NCBI GenBank assembly: GCA_001600875.1
Contig: BCLD01000010.1
Coordinates: 643,373-707,372 of the forward strand
DNA from: Solicoccozyma terricola
Taxonomy: Eukaryota > Basidiomycota > Tremellomycetes > Filobasidiales > Piskurozymaceae
Direction: 5' to 3'
DNA length: 64,000 nt
Positions 11,462 through 23,100 of the stretch are shown here, piece by piece. The translations under genes and the position numbers were made by a program. Position 1 is the first letter of the stretch. Every line of letters starts with the position of its first letter. The notes under the pieces are model-generated. The model made no database searches and had not been told where the DNA came from. It was given only the letters and a program-made list of their open reading frames with translations.

Positions 11462-11955
11462 TAGGAGCGAGGTGGTCTTGGATCGGAATTGCAGCGCATC
11501 TCACGATCCAGTCCTCTTTGGTGTATGTCGTTTTTGATTTCATTCATGTCTTCTCATCTCCTTTGAGATATGCGGCAAATATCCGCAAGCGAGCGAGGCA
11601 TGTCAAGACTGTGCCGAAGCCACCATCTACTGAACGATGAACACTGAGCTTTCACCGTGAGGCTAACTAGACAGATGTCAGACTTGTCCGGGAGAGACAG
11701 GGAAAATGATGGTGGGGGGGGGGGGGGGGGTGTCCCCGTTCTTTCTCTCCTTTACGACGATGAGAAAGCTGCATATCCCATGCTTTATGGAAACAAAAAT
11801 GTGGTTACTCATTCGGTACGTAATACGATATACAGTTTAGGATCTATAATGCCAAATGCCAGATTCTTGTTTTAAAAAGTCCAGATAAGACAAAGCTATT
11901 ACTTTTTCCATCTACGCCAAAAAAAAAAAAAACGTAAACGAAAATTCCAAAACTC
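11462..11955. other. Spacer between convergent RPC53 and GPI-protein genes
   Basis: 494 bases, 3'-3'. Contains a 17-base G run (11714-11730) and an A13-like run near 11920. No gene seen; the short frame across the G run is low-complexity. Confidence 0.55.
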
Positions 11956-13299
11956 TCAAAGCAGCACAGTTGAAGCTCCAACCAACACCGCTACCACACT
12001 TCCAGCAACCGCAACGAATTGCATCATTTCCAATCCAATGACAGCTCGTGCAGCAGATGCTGAAGTGGATGAAACAACAGCGGATGTGGTAGCTGATGAA
12101 CCTTGTTCCGCTACGCCTGATGGCATGGAACCAGCTGGTGGTATATCCTCTTTCATATCAGCGAAGGAACGTACGTAGCGAAGGGGGGGGGGGGGGAGGC
12201 ATGGCAGTGGTATGGGGGTCCTGGGATTTAAGCAGCGTGTTGAGATATGAGGGGGGGGGGGGGGGGGGGGGGGGGGGTTCTCCCCCAGGAGATGGATGAA
12301 ACACTCACTACCAAAGTCTGAACCACACTTGCTGAGAATGGCTTTACCAATTGTAGAATCAGCAACATTGGGGATGGCTTTAGAGATCTCTTGATAGATC
12401 CTGAATTGGCCAGAGAGAGAGAGAGAGAGACATGGTATATATCCCGTATCAGTTTCCCACCGTCGTCTAGTTGTCTATGATATACCGTATAACTCACGCC
12501 TTTGTACAAGAAGTACATAACACACTCGCATCTAACCCAATCAATGAATTCAATTCAGTGGAATTGGAATCGAGTAGACCGGTGATATATGAAGAAGTGA
12601 TTTGAGTTCCGGTTGCGTTTTGAATCGCCGAAAGGGTTTGAGTGATACAATATGTGTTATTCCTGTGTTCCCCCAAGGTAAATTAAAGGGTATTAGTTGA
12701 TTATCGGAAAACAAAAGGACGAAAGACGTTACTAGGACTTACGTTGTTGATTGCAAACAAGCTACATCTCTAACTACTGTATAATTCTGTAACAGGGTAT
12801 CCAAAGCAACCACCAAAGTCGATCCATTATTTAAATCCGAAGAACATGAGGATTGAATTGTCGATTCAGCTGATGTCAAGGTGGAATTTGAACATGGAGG
12901 TGATGTACAAATTGTTCCAAGGTATGAATCTATCGATTGGACGATGGAGCCGGATCCCTAAATTGGAAGTGGAGAACGTTGGGGGGGGGGGGGGGGGGGG
13001 GGTGTCAACGAAACGTTCCAATGCGAAGGGTAGATTGAGATGAGGAAGTTGGTTAGGGGACATACGGTTAAGACTGGAACTAGACTTGTTAAACTTAGAC
13101 ATGAACCAAGATCACCCAGTAGAAAACCACCTGCGGCGGTTTGACATGATGTTGAGAGTCTGTTGGGTGGAGCAGTTAGAAAGGGGTGGTGTTCATTGGA
13201 CCCTCTTAGCTCATCCTTAACTCACCCAGAGAATTGAGCATTGACTCCGATGGAGCTTGCTAGGGTCGCGATGATGACGGTATTCCAGGAGAACATCAT
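11956..13299 (-). CDS. Secreted GPI-anchored protein of unknown function
   Basis: The start at 13299 gives a clear signal peptide, MMFSWNTVIIATLASSI then GVNAQ. The mature part has spaced cysteines across several exons: STSCQTAAGGFLLGDLGSCL (about 13090-13150), SYLGTICTSPPCSNSTL (about 12890), NNTYCITQTLSAIQNATG and DASVLCTSCTKA (about 12500-12660), then AILSKCGSDFG (about 12315). It ends in a Ser/Thr/Ala-rich stretch and a long hydrophobic tail (MMQFVAVAGSVVAVLVGAS) without a basic cytoplasmic end, as in GPI-anchor signals. There are many N-glycosylation sequons. This looks like the Cys-rich secreted family common in Tremellomycetes (possibly DUF7729-type; not verified). Introns carry C runs on the sense strand (12183-12196, 12251-12277, 12981-13002). 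Likely at the cell wall or plasma membrane; function unknown. Confidence 0.75.
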
Positions 13300-13756
13300 T
13301 GGTTCTTTAAGATCTCTAGTTGTTTCGATGAATGGTAGAAGGGGAGGGAGCCAAAGAACGAATCGGAGTGAATGTGTTGGTTGTAGAATACGATACGATC
13401 CCCAATGTAGAGTTTGTATTGTGAAATGTCAGGACGACCACGGTATACGACGACGACGACTAACGACTACGACACCTGTCTGACTGATGCCGAACGGGTT
13501 GATGCTGTGCTGAGAATGTTTGAGGGATGCAAACGACGAGCTGTTGACGATGAACCATGACATGAATTTAATTTCTGGAAAGCTGTGTTTGTGCGGGGGT
13601 GGCGGTGGCGGGAACGGGGATGACGTCAGCGGGGAACGTAGGTGGTATGGTGCATCCACATCCCTCGCACACTACAATATATCCTCCCTCGATCCACCGT
13701 CCATCCATGCGTCAACAATCCATACCCCCCCGCCGGCTCTCCCTCGAACATTTCCA
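13300..13756. promoter_or_regulatory. Promoter region of the GPI-anchored protein gene
   Basis: 457 bases between the GPI-protein start (minus) and the stop of the Hua1-like gene (minus). A perfect CRE-type octamer TGACGTCA lies at 13621-13628, about 320 bases before the start codon. A (GAC)n-like stretch occurs near 13450. No gene seen. Confidence 0.5.
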
Positions 13757-15272
13757 TCAAAACACCCGCCCAACTCCACGACAATATTGACAAGTCTCTT
13801 GATCTAATCCGAAAAAAGTCTCAATCATTCCCGTCCCTCTACATCTGAAACATTGTCTGTATGTACACGCAATATCAACACACACACAATCAATATAAAA
13901 GTTTTCCTCTCGCTTCCTCGTCATACCAATCCAACCGTCCACGGGAAATTAAAATCAACTCACATACCACCAATCCTAGGATCACCAGGCATAACAACCA
14001 CACTACCAGGAGGTGGTCCATATCCATGATAAGGTGTAATAAATGGAACTCTACCTTGTGGTGAACTATATCCAATAGGAGGTATCATCGATGAATTCAA
14101 TCCAGGTCCGGTTTGCAATGGTGGTATTGAAGGAGGATATGGAGGATGAGGATGAGGTGGTGGAGGTGGAGGTGGACGTGGAGGCGGTGAAAGATGATTA
14201 CCGAATCCTGTACTTGTCCATGAATGAGCATTGGTTTGTGGAGCAGGGAATGAACGAAGAGGTCGTTGATAGTTTGATGCGGTTGATGTAGTGTCGTTAT
14301 ATGTATTGGTGGTGGTGGTGTTTGTATTCAACCTCGTTTTGGTCGTCGTTGGCCAAGAATGAGCGATCACTGATGTGTACGTTTTCCCATATTTCGACCA
14401 ACACTATTCGAGGGTGGATAAATTCAATCCTCAGCAGCAGCAGCAGCAGCAACAGCAAAGGTTTAACCTCATATACAACTTGAAAACGGAGGGGACATAC
14501 AGTTTTACAAGGATGATATGGATCATCATGTTTATATCCCGTATTATTACCTGAATGTGCCGTAACCCCCACACACAAACAAACCGACCCAAAAAAAAAA
14601 AGGATCAATGTTGATTCGGGAATTTCCCTTGTCTACTAGAAGCCAAACCCATCCCCTATCGAACTTACATTTCTTACAAACGAAACCTATTGGATATATT
14701 AGAAATTTACCCTTGTTCAATAATGGTCTTCCAGGTGTAGGAGTCTCCGTTGGTGTCATTACGGTGTCATTCGGTGTTGAGGATGAAGTGGATGTGGAAT
14801 GAACGGGTGGTGGTGGTGGTGGTGGTGGTCGCGGTCGTGTTATAGGTGAGGAATACGTCGTTGAGGTCGGTTGTCGAGGAGGTAACGAATGATGTACAGG
14901 AGGAGGAGGAGGAAGAAACTCTGTCCCTGATCTTCCACCTCCTCCAGTTGATTGTATTGTAATCCCATCACCAACATATCCAGATCCCGACATTCCACCA
15001 TTCCGTCTATTCATCTCCCTTTCAACCTCGATACGATGTGGTACAGGTGGTGGACCTGAAAAATCCATACGCGATGGTCCAATATCAAGCGTTTGTTCCA
15101 TATTCGATTGATTATTATTATTCGGATAAGGAGAATAAGCAGGTGGTGGATCCATGATTTGGGTCTCATCATCTTCAATTGGTCGATGTGGTTGAGAAGA
15201 AGTATTCGAGCTGGATTGAGAACGGAGATGAGGAGGCGGTGGGGAGGTAGGTGGTGCATATATGGAGGACAT
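13757..15272 (-). CDS. HUA1: Hua1-like proline-rich zinc-binding protein
   Basis: The start at 15272 (MSSIYAPPTSPPPPHLRSQS) opens a long Pro/Ser-rich disordered region with many PPPP blocks and PPAY (about 15130), a possible WW-domain or Rsp5 ligand. Then comes FVCKKC spliced to NTGYKHDDPYHPCKTCW (14540-14490), giving paired CxxC knuckles, and a second proline-rich segment. The C-terminal exon has CFRCRGTGMIETFFG and CQYCRGVGRVF (13850-13760). The repeated CxxCxGxG pattern resembles the zinc region of type I J-proteins, as described for yeast Hua1, a cytoplasmic protein linked to actin patches and ubiquitin ligase partners. There is no J domain. The assignment rests on layout and cysteine pattern, so the symbol is tentative. 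Confidence 0.6.
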
Positions 15273-15540
15273 GATGGGATGCAGTTGTTTCCATCCGCGA
15301 TTGGGTTGATTTGAGGAAAAGACGAGTCCTTGGACCGTGCTATGATGCCATATCCTATCCACCCCTTCCCTTCCTTTGGATCACTCCTGATGATCCCTCT
15401 TTCGCTGCGTGGAATGTGTTTTCAGTCGTTGATGTCGATGTTGATCCACGCTTGACCGGTATGTACAGTTGAATTTGTAAAAGAAACCAGAACCTCCCCG
15501 GTGTCCGCGCCTATTCCTCATCACATCCTCTTCTACAATA

Positions 15541-16450
15541 TGTCAATTCGTATCGCTCTTTCAACAACATGAGGGGTAACAGCTAACAAACATCGCAGCG
15601 TCCTACTCGACCTACTCCCCCTCCGACGTATAGGTAGGTAGCTTGGTCTGTCTTCTGCTACCCTCCCTCCCCGCCCGATGTCATCTCACGTGGCCTTCGT
15701 CTCCGGCTCTTACAACCACGACCAACACCGATAGGGCTCATTCTTCGACGTTGACAACATCGTGGCCATCTCGGACAAGCCCCAGCATGCCACGTCTCAA
15801 CTATCATGAACATCCGAGTCATCTTCAAGAGTTCACTTTGTCATTCTATCAAGACAACGTGTTCATTGGTTGGAGCTAGTTTTCAGACGTCGTTGATTAT
15901 TATGGTACACCGGTGAGTCCTTCACCGTCATATCCCAATCAAGTCAATCCTCCTAATGCATTGATCTTTTCAAACCCTGGCAACATGTAGCGTACCAGAA
16001 AAGATGTAAATAGAATGATCATCCCAACACTCGACATATCAGTCTGGCAAGACCGAAACTTGACCACGGCTTTTGCACAGCAACGTTTGCAAGAGCTCGA
16101 GTTGTACCAGATAATCAACAAACAGAAGGACGATGGTCATAATGTGAGCCAGAATTTTACCACATCAGGTACACCTTATTAACCTGTTTGATTTAATTGG
16201 ATCTATTCCAAGGTCATCTTTATGGGTATCTCGAGCATCGACGGGGACAATGTCATCTCGATTTATAAGATTAATCATGATATTACGCTTATATGTCGAT
16301 ATTTCCCCTATTCGATCTCACAACTACACCTGACGAGGTGAAAATGGACGATTGATTGATTTCAGTCAAGTTATACATTCGTTACCGAGTTCGGAGGATC
16401 TACACCCGAAGACTATATTACCAGGTTAGTGGTTACGAACTCATGAGAAT
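15541..16450 (+). pseudogene. Unidentified, possibly decayed intron-rich gene
   Basis: No long frame exists, but short coding-looking blocks lie between plausible splice sites. ATGTCAATTCGTATCGC at 15541 opens MSIRIALSTT. A block near 15680-15810 reads HVAFVSGSYNHDQHR and FFDVDNIVAISDKPQHA, separated by a stop. After a GTGAGT...TAG intron (15911-15990), RTRKDVNRMIIPTLD and TTAFAQQRLQELELYQII follow (15991-16140). VIFMGISSIDGDNVISIYK comes next (16214-16270), and SSYTFVTEFGGSTPEDYIT after GTGAAA...CAG (16365-16422). The blocks could not be joined into one clean frame from the ATG. I do not recognise the protein. It may be a pseudogene, a fast-evolving lineage-specific gene, or a gene hit by assembly errors. 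Confidence 0.3.
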
Positions 16451-17143
16451 CATATACACACCCGAGGCTGATATCGGTTTAACAAATCCTCGAAAAGGAA
16501 CATGACTTTTCCACACTTCGAAACCTTATCCCCATCCTCACGGCGGGTTTACTATTCGAATCTCGAATCGGGATGTCAGTTGATGGTACCTTGATTATTC
16601 ATTTACGCTCCTATTCGAAGAAGCGAGGGGGGACAAATCGTGTATGTTTACTTGACATGTTCACAATAATGCGTATGTGATAAAGAACTCTCTATTACTA
16701 TTTTCATCGAATCTTTGGTTTGGGGGGGGGGGGGGGGAAGGGCGGCTGGGTCATAATAAGTACAATTAATGGGATAAACTGCGATTAGTTTCGGGAAAGA
16801 TTTCAACATTCAAGTGTGATTACTTTGGGAAAAAAGTACCTATTTTCACTTGAACAAATCTCCTCAACAAGGAGGACCAAATGGGACCTGGAAAACAACC
16901 ATGATCTGTATCGCGAATGAGCGCTGCTCCCGTCGTGAAACAGTGCAAGACTCTCCTACACGATGACCGCCCTCTGCTCCACTCGAGCTGTGGCAAACAT
17001 TTTCTTTGAGTCACGTGCAACCTCCTCTTGCGCTCAACCTCGACCTCACACAAGGATATCTTCCCATAAACCTAGTAACGATCCAAATTCAGGCATGCGG
17101 TGAAGCAACCACCCTTCAACCATCGGTGCAAGTCGTGCAGAGC
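16451..17143. promoter_or_regulatory. Spacer before the PPR-like gene
   Basis: Contains a 16-base G run at 16722-16737 and no supported gene. The part just before 17144 is presumably the promoter and leader of the PPR-like gene. The open frame extends upstream to about 17006 without an ATG. Confidence 0.45.
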
Positions 17144-19798
17144 ATGGTATCCAAGCAGACGGTGGCGTTGCTTCTTCAGCGCTGCTCGCCGCTCGGTCTA
17201 CCACCTTCAACAACTCTCGGATCAAGGTCATTCATCCTTGGCTCAGCGGGTTGCTCAAGGTATCTCAACTGCTCTTGCTGTGCTCAAAGTCATATCCGGA
17301 CGACGATCAGTACGCCTTCAAGCTCTAACCAATCATCGGTATCTTCGCAAATCAACTCTGCACCCTCACGCACTTGTTCACCTCATCTACCTCTTCCACC
17401 CTCTCTCCCCTATTCCCCCTCGTCGGTTCCCTTCAAACGTCATCTCGCAGCGTTGGAAACCGCTCTTCTCTCATCTGATCCGGAAGACTCATGGTCAATC
17501 CTCGAAGCTCTACATCCAGACCTCCTAGAACACCTTCCACCAAACACCATTCGCTCCATTATCAATCGCCAATCGCAAGTTAAAGAACAAGCTTGGAAAC
17601 GCTGTCGAGCAGTTTGGTGGTCATTACAGAAAAGTGGGAAGAAATGTTTATGGTCTACCCATCTACAGGTTATTCTGAGTTGTGGCTTGAAACATGCGAT
17701 ACGGCATGGTAGTAGCACTGCGACGGGACTTGCAATTCGAGATATATGGCAAGAGCTTCTCGCCTCTATTGGTGCTGGAAACATTTCAATCGACGTCCGC
17801 AAATTGTGGTTGCAGTATTATATCGAGGTGGATAAGCGCGGAAGACGTGCTAACAAGGATCAAAAGTCGTTTGTACCTGGATCTCGATCCAGAGAAGCAG
17901 TACGTTCGTTGGTGAATGTTGGAGGTGCCGAGGGTCTGGACATGTTGATTTCGGATATGCTGGTTTCTTCACGAATCTTGGGAATCGCCGCTGCCGCGGA
18001 AGACACGATCAAACTCATAGGATGGCTCTGGCTTCGCGGTATTGACGTCCGACGAGAAGTGCTTGAGCGAGCAATGGAGCGATACCTTTCTGCCGCTGCT
18101 AGCGATGCCACCTGGAGAAACAGCGGAGCAGAGCGACTTGAAAAGATAGTTAACCATAATTTCGATGCTCTCGTAGCGGCCGGTCACCAATCCGCGGCTT
18201 CGGATTTTTCTACGACCATGCTTTCAGCTTTACGATCATCAGGAACTTCACCAGAGGCTATCACCACGCAGACTCATGATCTCTCCGCTGAGGATTTTCG
18301 ATCTATGGTACATCATCATGCTCAAACACAAGCTAGACTTTGGAAGCAGCGTAATTTGCCTCGTCAGGTTACGGCTCTCGTGGATAGCGTACGTAGCGGA
18401 TTGGCCATAGCGGCCGTGGCGTACCGATTGGATTACAAGCTTCCAAGGGACTTCTTTCCAGCCATGACAAGGAGTATGGCTGTTATCTCTACAGGCAAAC
18501 TTCTTCGCTCTACAATCGCTCAACTATATAGGGATGTCGTGCAATCGATGGTTAAATCGTTCCCCAACCTCGATTGCCTCACGACGACAAGAAGGTTGGA
18601 ACTTCTCACGACGTTAATAAATTACGCCGATCACGAGGAGACTTTGCAGACTTGCAAGCTCGTTTATCGAATCCTACGTTCACAACAAGGCGATGCGGAA
18701 TTCATTTGGAAGTCGAGTCTCAAGGAACACCATCACAAGCTAATGCTATCAGCTATCAACTCGTCTGGATCTCACACTCTGTTCATCTCCCGATTGTACT
18801 CGGATTGGAAGGCTCAGCATCTGCGGCTTAGTCCATCGATATATTGTGCAATCATTTCCTCAACCGCAGCGACGTGCGGTCGATCCCGTAACGTTCTTCT
18901 CACTCGATACGTTGACGACTATCTCGAAGCGGGTAACGCCATGACCGAGCAATTATCAATGACAATGGTACTTGGAGCGAAACGCCATGGGGACGCTCAG
19001 GCAGCTTTGGAAACTTGGAAGATCATCCAACATGCTTATTTTCCTCATGTTCCCTCGATAAAAGTCGCTGAAGCGTTACTGGATGTTATGGCGAATTCTC
19101 CTCGTTCAAGTCATCGACATCAATGTGTTACTTTATTATCACAATTGGCAAGCTCTGGTCAAAATGTGTCGGTTCGTGGATATAATTCTGTTTTGAAGAG
19201 TTTAGTGGCACGATTGACAAAGGACAGTGAAGATGTTTCGTCACGATACGATCTTGCTAGATCTGTCTACCACGATATGATCAAAAGGAACATCATCCCG
19301 AACGGCAAGACATTGACCTACCTCATCCTTGTGCAGCTGGAGATTGGAGAAATACGTCAAGCCGAGAGGACATTTCAAGTCGCTACGAAATCTGGACTCG
19401 TTATCCGATCGGATGCTGTTGGTCGATTGATGGGAAGGTTATCTCAAGACGGACAATTGAATGCGGCGAAGGAGGTTGAAAAGTCATGGCGTGTTGCTTG
19501 TCAAGTCGTATCAACACCCGTCTCCGATAAAGCAGTGAAGGGAGCATCAATTCTCGTCTCTGCTATGGAAGGGGTCCAACCAGATTGGTCCGCCGTTGTT
19601 GGCTATAGACCAAACAAACACTTCCTCGCTCATGTGGAAAGGATCGCCGGTCGAGCGAAACGGTCACTAGACGTGGAGCAGCCGGAAAAGGAGATGGCAG
19701 TGGGGGCGGTGAAAACGAAAGTCGTACCACCGACTGAGTCGTGGGTGGGTTCAGGTGGTCGGGATGGTGGAGGATGGTTATCATCAGTTGCTTTGTAG
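17144..19798 (+). CDS. PPR-like mitochondrial protein, single exon
   Basis: An uninterrupted frame of about 884 codons, unusual here because nearly all neighbours have many introns. The start is the first in-frame ATG (MVSKQTVALLLQRCSPLG). The N-terminus is rich in Arg, Ser and hydrophobic residues with almost no acid for about 60 residues, as in mitochondrial targeting signals. The rest is alpha-helical. The C-terminal third has pentatricopeptide-like repeats: VRGYNSVLKSLVARL, ARSVYHDMIKRNIIPNGKTL, TYLILVQLEIGEIRQAERTF and DAVGRLMGRLSQDGQLNAA. PPR proteins bind organellar RNA and act in its processing, stability or translation; which RNA cannot be said. The upstream half has diverged and shows no clear repeats. 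An alternative is a general TPR-like helical protein. Confidence 0.7.
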   Translation: MVSKQTVALLLQRCSPLGLPPSTTLGSRSFILGSAGCSRYLNCSCCAQSHIRTTISTPSSSNQSSVSSQINSAPSRTCSPHLPLPPSLPYSPSSVPFKRHLAALETALLSSDPEDSWSILEALHPDLLEHLPPNTIRSIINRQSQVKEQAWKRCRAVWWSLQKSGKKCLWSTHLQVILSCGLKHAIRHGSSTATGLAIRDIWQELLASIGAGNISIDVRKLWLQYYIEVDKRGRRANKDQKSFVPGSRSREAVRSLVNVGGAEGLDMLISDMLVSSRILGIAAAAEDTIKLIGWLWLRGIDVRREVLERAMERYLSAAASDATWRNSGAERLEKIVNHNFDALVAAGHQSAASDFSTTMLSALRSSGTSPEAITTQTHDLSAEDFRSMVHHHAQTQARLWKQRNLPRQVTALVDSVRSGLAIAAVAYRLDYKLPRDFFPAMTRSMAVISTGKLLRSTIAQLYRDVVQSMVKSFPNLDCLTTTRRLELLTTLINYADHEETLQTCKLVYRILRSQQGDAEFIWKSSLKEHHHKLMLSAINSSGSHTLFISRLYSDWKAQHLRLSPSIYCAIISSTAATCGRSRNVLLTRYVDDYLEAGNAMTEQLSMTMVLGAKRHGDAQAALETWKIIQHAYFPHVPSIKVAEALLDVMANSPRSSHRHQCVTLLSQLASSGQNVSVRGYNSVLKSLVARLTKDSEDVSSRYDLARSVYHDMIKRNIIPNGKTLTYLILVQLEIGEIRQAERTFQVATKSGLVIRSDAVGRLMGRLSQDGQLNAAKEVEKSWRVACQVVSTPVSDKAVKGASILVSAMEGVQPDWSAVVGYRPNKHFLAHVERIAGRAKRSLDVEQPEKEMAVGAVKTKVVPPTESWVGSGGRDGGGWLSSVAL

Positions 19799-19855
19799 TA
19801 GAACACGAATGTACATGCATGGACATGATGCGAAGCGCACGCGTGTTTCGAAGAG

Positions 19856-19944
19856 TGAGTCCCGCATGAGCGCCATGAGCTGCCCGGCACGGTGTGAGTC
19901 CCGCATTGCTTGAGTCCCGCATGACCATCCTCTGAGTCCCGCAT
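19856..19944 (+). repeat. Four direct copies of TGAGTCCCGCAT
   Basis: Exact 12-base copies start at 19856, 19895, 19911 and 19933. They lie between the PPR-like stop and the transcription factor start, 218-306 bases before the latter ATG. Spacings are 39, 16 and 22 bases. The TGAGTC half resembles an AP-1/Gcn4-type half site, but the CCCGCAT half is conserved as well. Likely a cluster of binding sites in the promoter of the downstream regulator. Confidence 0.85.
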
Positions 19945-20161
19945 TTCCCCGCCCCCTCCCGCTTTTTCACTCCACCTCGACTCATCTACCTCCACTTCAT
20001 CTCAACATCACCAGTCCCCTCCACTTCGCTGCACTTTTCCCAAATCTGTGCAACCGACTCTAGCATCCGGATCGACCCTTATTCCCAGATTGCGTGAGTG
20101 GTAGTTCTACCGTTTGATCCGAGTGTTTGATCCGAATGTTCCACCAATTCACTGAACCTGT

Positions 20162-23100
20162 ATGCATACCATCATGTATCGCTCTTCGCAAGTCCAGCTT
20201 CCTTATCCCCCTCATCGATTCAATCCCTATCCGACATCGCAGGCCCCGATCTCCAGCTCCTCAACACCTCAGACTTCCACATCGATATTGAGATCGCTAT
20301 CAACGACGATCTATCACAACGCATCGTTCGTTCGATCCCGTTCCACAGAAACAGAACTCATAACACCTCCTAGTAGTCCTGGTTCTGAGTTCGCGGGAAG
20401 TGGGAATATAAAGGCGTTCTCGATATCGCATTCACCTAGGACATCTATCGATACTACCAACGACCTATCTCGTTCGAACACTCCCACTCGTTTACAACCT
20501 AACCGTCAAGCATCTATCACACCCCCTCGCAATATCCAAGAAGAAAAAAGAAGGAACATGCGTTCAGCTCCAGCAGATGGACAACCGAAGGAAGTCTTCA
20601 CTTGTAGTGACTGTGGTCAGACTTATAGTAGATTAGAGTATTTGAGACGACATCAAAGGAAGCGTGAGTGGGGCCTTCGAAAGTACGAAAATGTTACACG
20701 TATCATTTGCTGACCCTTTTCTATCTGGTTTGCCCGTGTTGTTCATCTGCGTTTGCTGCTGCAGATGATGATGTTAGACCTTTTGCTTGTGATTTGTGTC
20801 CGAAGAAGTTTGCACGAAGGTGAGGCCTTCTCTTTCTGTATGACCTTTTATTCAACTCATCGACTGACATCTCGTCCGTCGATATCATTATCATCTCTTT
20901 CCTCATCCAGTGATGTTCTACTTCGACATAAACGACGTTGTCATCTCGAAGGAGAAGGAGATGCCCCAGGCACAGTCGTAGATAACGCAGACACGGATGC
21001 TGCTACGACTCTTGCTCTTGCTGCTGCTGCTTCTGCATCCACTTCTGTCCCAAGTCGTCGTCGTAGACAATCAACGGTTGGTGGACGTGGAAGAGGTGGG
21101 AAGCGAGCTATGCAAGATCGTACACCTTCAGCTGGAAGTGATAGTGGTAGTCCATCGCCTGAAGACGATCCTCCGGCCAAAATAAGAAGGTTAGGTTGGA
21201 ATTTGGAGGGTACGGATGATTATGATCGACAGGATGATGTTGGACGGGGATATGGAGGTGGAATGGGAGCGGCTTATAATATCGATCCGAGGTTGACGCA
21301 AGTGGTTGATCAGAGATTAACAGAGGAGATGCTGTTGGCTCAACAACTTGCTGATGCCAGGGAAAGGTTATCGTCCGGTACATCAAGTATGACTCCAGAT
21401 GGTGCATTATCGAGATATCCTGGATCAGGGAACGCAGATGGGAGGTATAACGGTGGTTATGCCCAATTCCACGCTCAAGTTCATCAACAGTATAGTACCT
21501 CTGGATCGGAGAGATTTGAACGTTCGTCAGCTGGCGCTGGGTCATCTGCTGTTCAGTCACCGCAATTCGATTACAGGATGGACGAACATGGACGACCGGT
21601 CGGGTTTGGGAACGTTACGAGGTTTGACGAGTCGGCAGAGGTTCGAGGTTCGCCTTCGCAGTACTATTACCCGTTTGAAGGAATGCAGGCATCGCCCGCG
21701 TACGGAAATGAGATGGGAAAGGGTCAACAAGGATTTCAATATCGCCCTTCATCTGCATCTGACTCTCGAACGGATCGTCAGGATAGTTCCGGTAACAATA
21801 AGATTACCGCAAACCAATTACCGAACGCTAAGCCGAACTCTGGAGTGGACATGGAGGATGCGACGACATTGTTGGCAATGGCCTATGGGGGATTCAGTCA
21901 ATGGGGTCAGCAGATTGGAAGGAGTGATGCCGTCAACGCTCTCACTGAAGCTGCCCATCGAGCGTCCGAGTCGGAGGCTCAAAAGAATCGAGCCACGGTC
22001 GCTGAAGTCGATGCACAATCTCATCGACTTTCCATCCCTTCGGTAGGAGAAGTAGCTGGTCTCAAGGTCGTTCCAGATTGGCAACCAGGAAAACAGTCGA
22101 CAGGTTTTGTTCTTCCCCAACCCGCACAGAGAAGTGGTTGGACGGGGGGACGACCTGATGGGATGGGAAGTGATGGAACACCGTTTGAAACAAATGCGGT
22201 ACAGAACGCCGGCAACACGAGAGTACTGGTCGACAGTGGTCCTATCAGCAACGCTGCCAAGGACGTCAGTCCGAGTTTGTACGGCGGGGATTGGGTGGCA
22301 CCGAGCGTTACCACGCCTGGACCGTTCACAGGTTTGGATTTTGCAAAGATGAGCCAGGTAGTCTCTGATGTGTGGGGGGTGAGTGGATGTGTTTGTGGCT
22401 TTTTTTTCGGAACGTCTCAACTAAGCGCTTGTGTGCTACCATTACATACAGAACTACGACATCTTGCAATCTCCTGGCATCCCCTCCATGGCGAACTCAC
22501 CACTACAGTTTTCCTCGCTTTTCAATACGACGCCAGGGTTCGACGATGATGCAACGAACGCCGCAGAAACTGATGCCCATGCGCTGTGTCATCTTCCTGG
22601 CTCAACACCGCAGCTTACCAATCACAATCCTGAGCGGCCACTACTCCGCATCCAAAGCGAAGGCATCTATCGAAGTTACGGTCCTGAAACCGATCAGTCC
22701 GATCGTTTCTATTTGCCACCGGAGCGTATCGCTAGTTGCTACACCATCCCACACTGGCGAATGCCACCCTTCAGGGTGCTCAAACGGATCGCTCGTCAAA
22801 CCGTGTCACAGCTTCTCGTCCACCTGCCCCTCGTCCATCTTCCAACTTTCAGCATGCGAGAAATCCCCGTTGGACTCGCTTTCGCCATGTGTGTTGTAGG
22901 GAATCCCAAAAAGTCATCTATCGCTCGGGAAACGATCTTTGGTGCCTGCGACGGGCCGACGCCCGACCAGGATGAACAGGTCGAGTGGATCATGGGTCGT
23001 GGAGTTCTCCGACCGGATCCACCTGGCTGTTGTCGTGCCTTCCCGGGGGACGAGCTGTCTGCTCAAGAAGAGGAAGACTTCAACGAGCGACGCAAGATGA

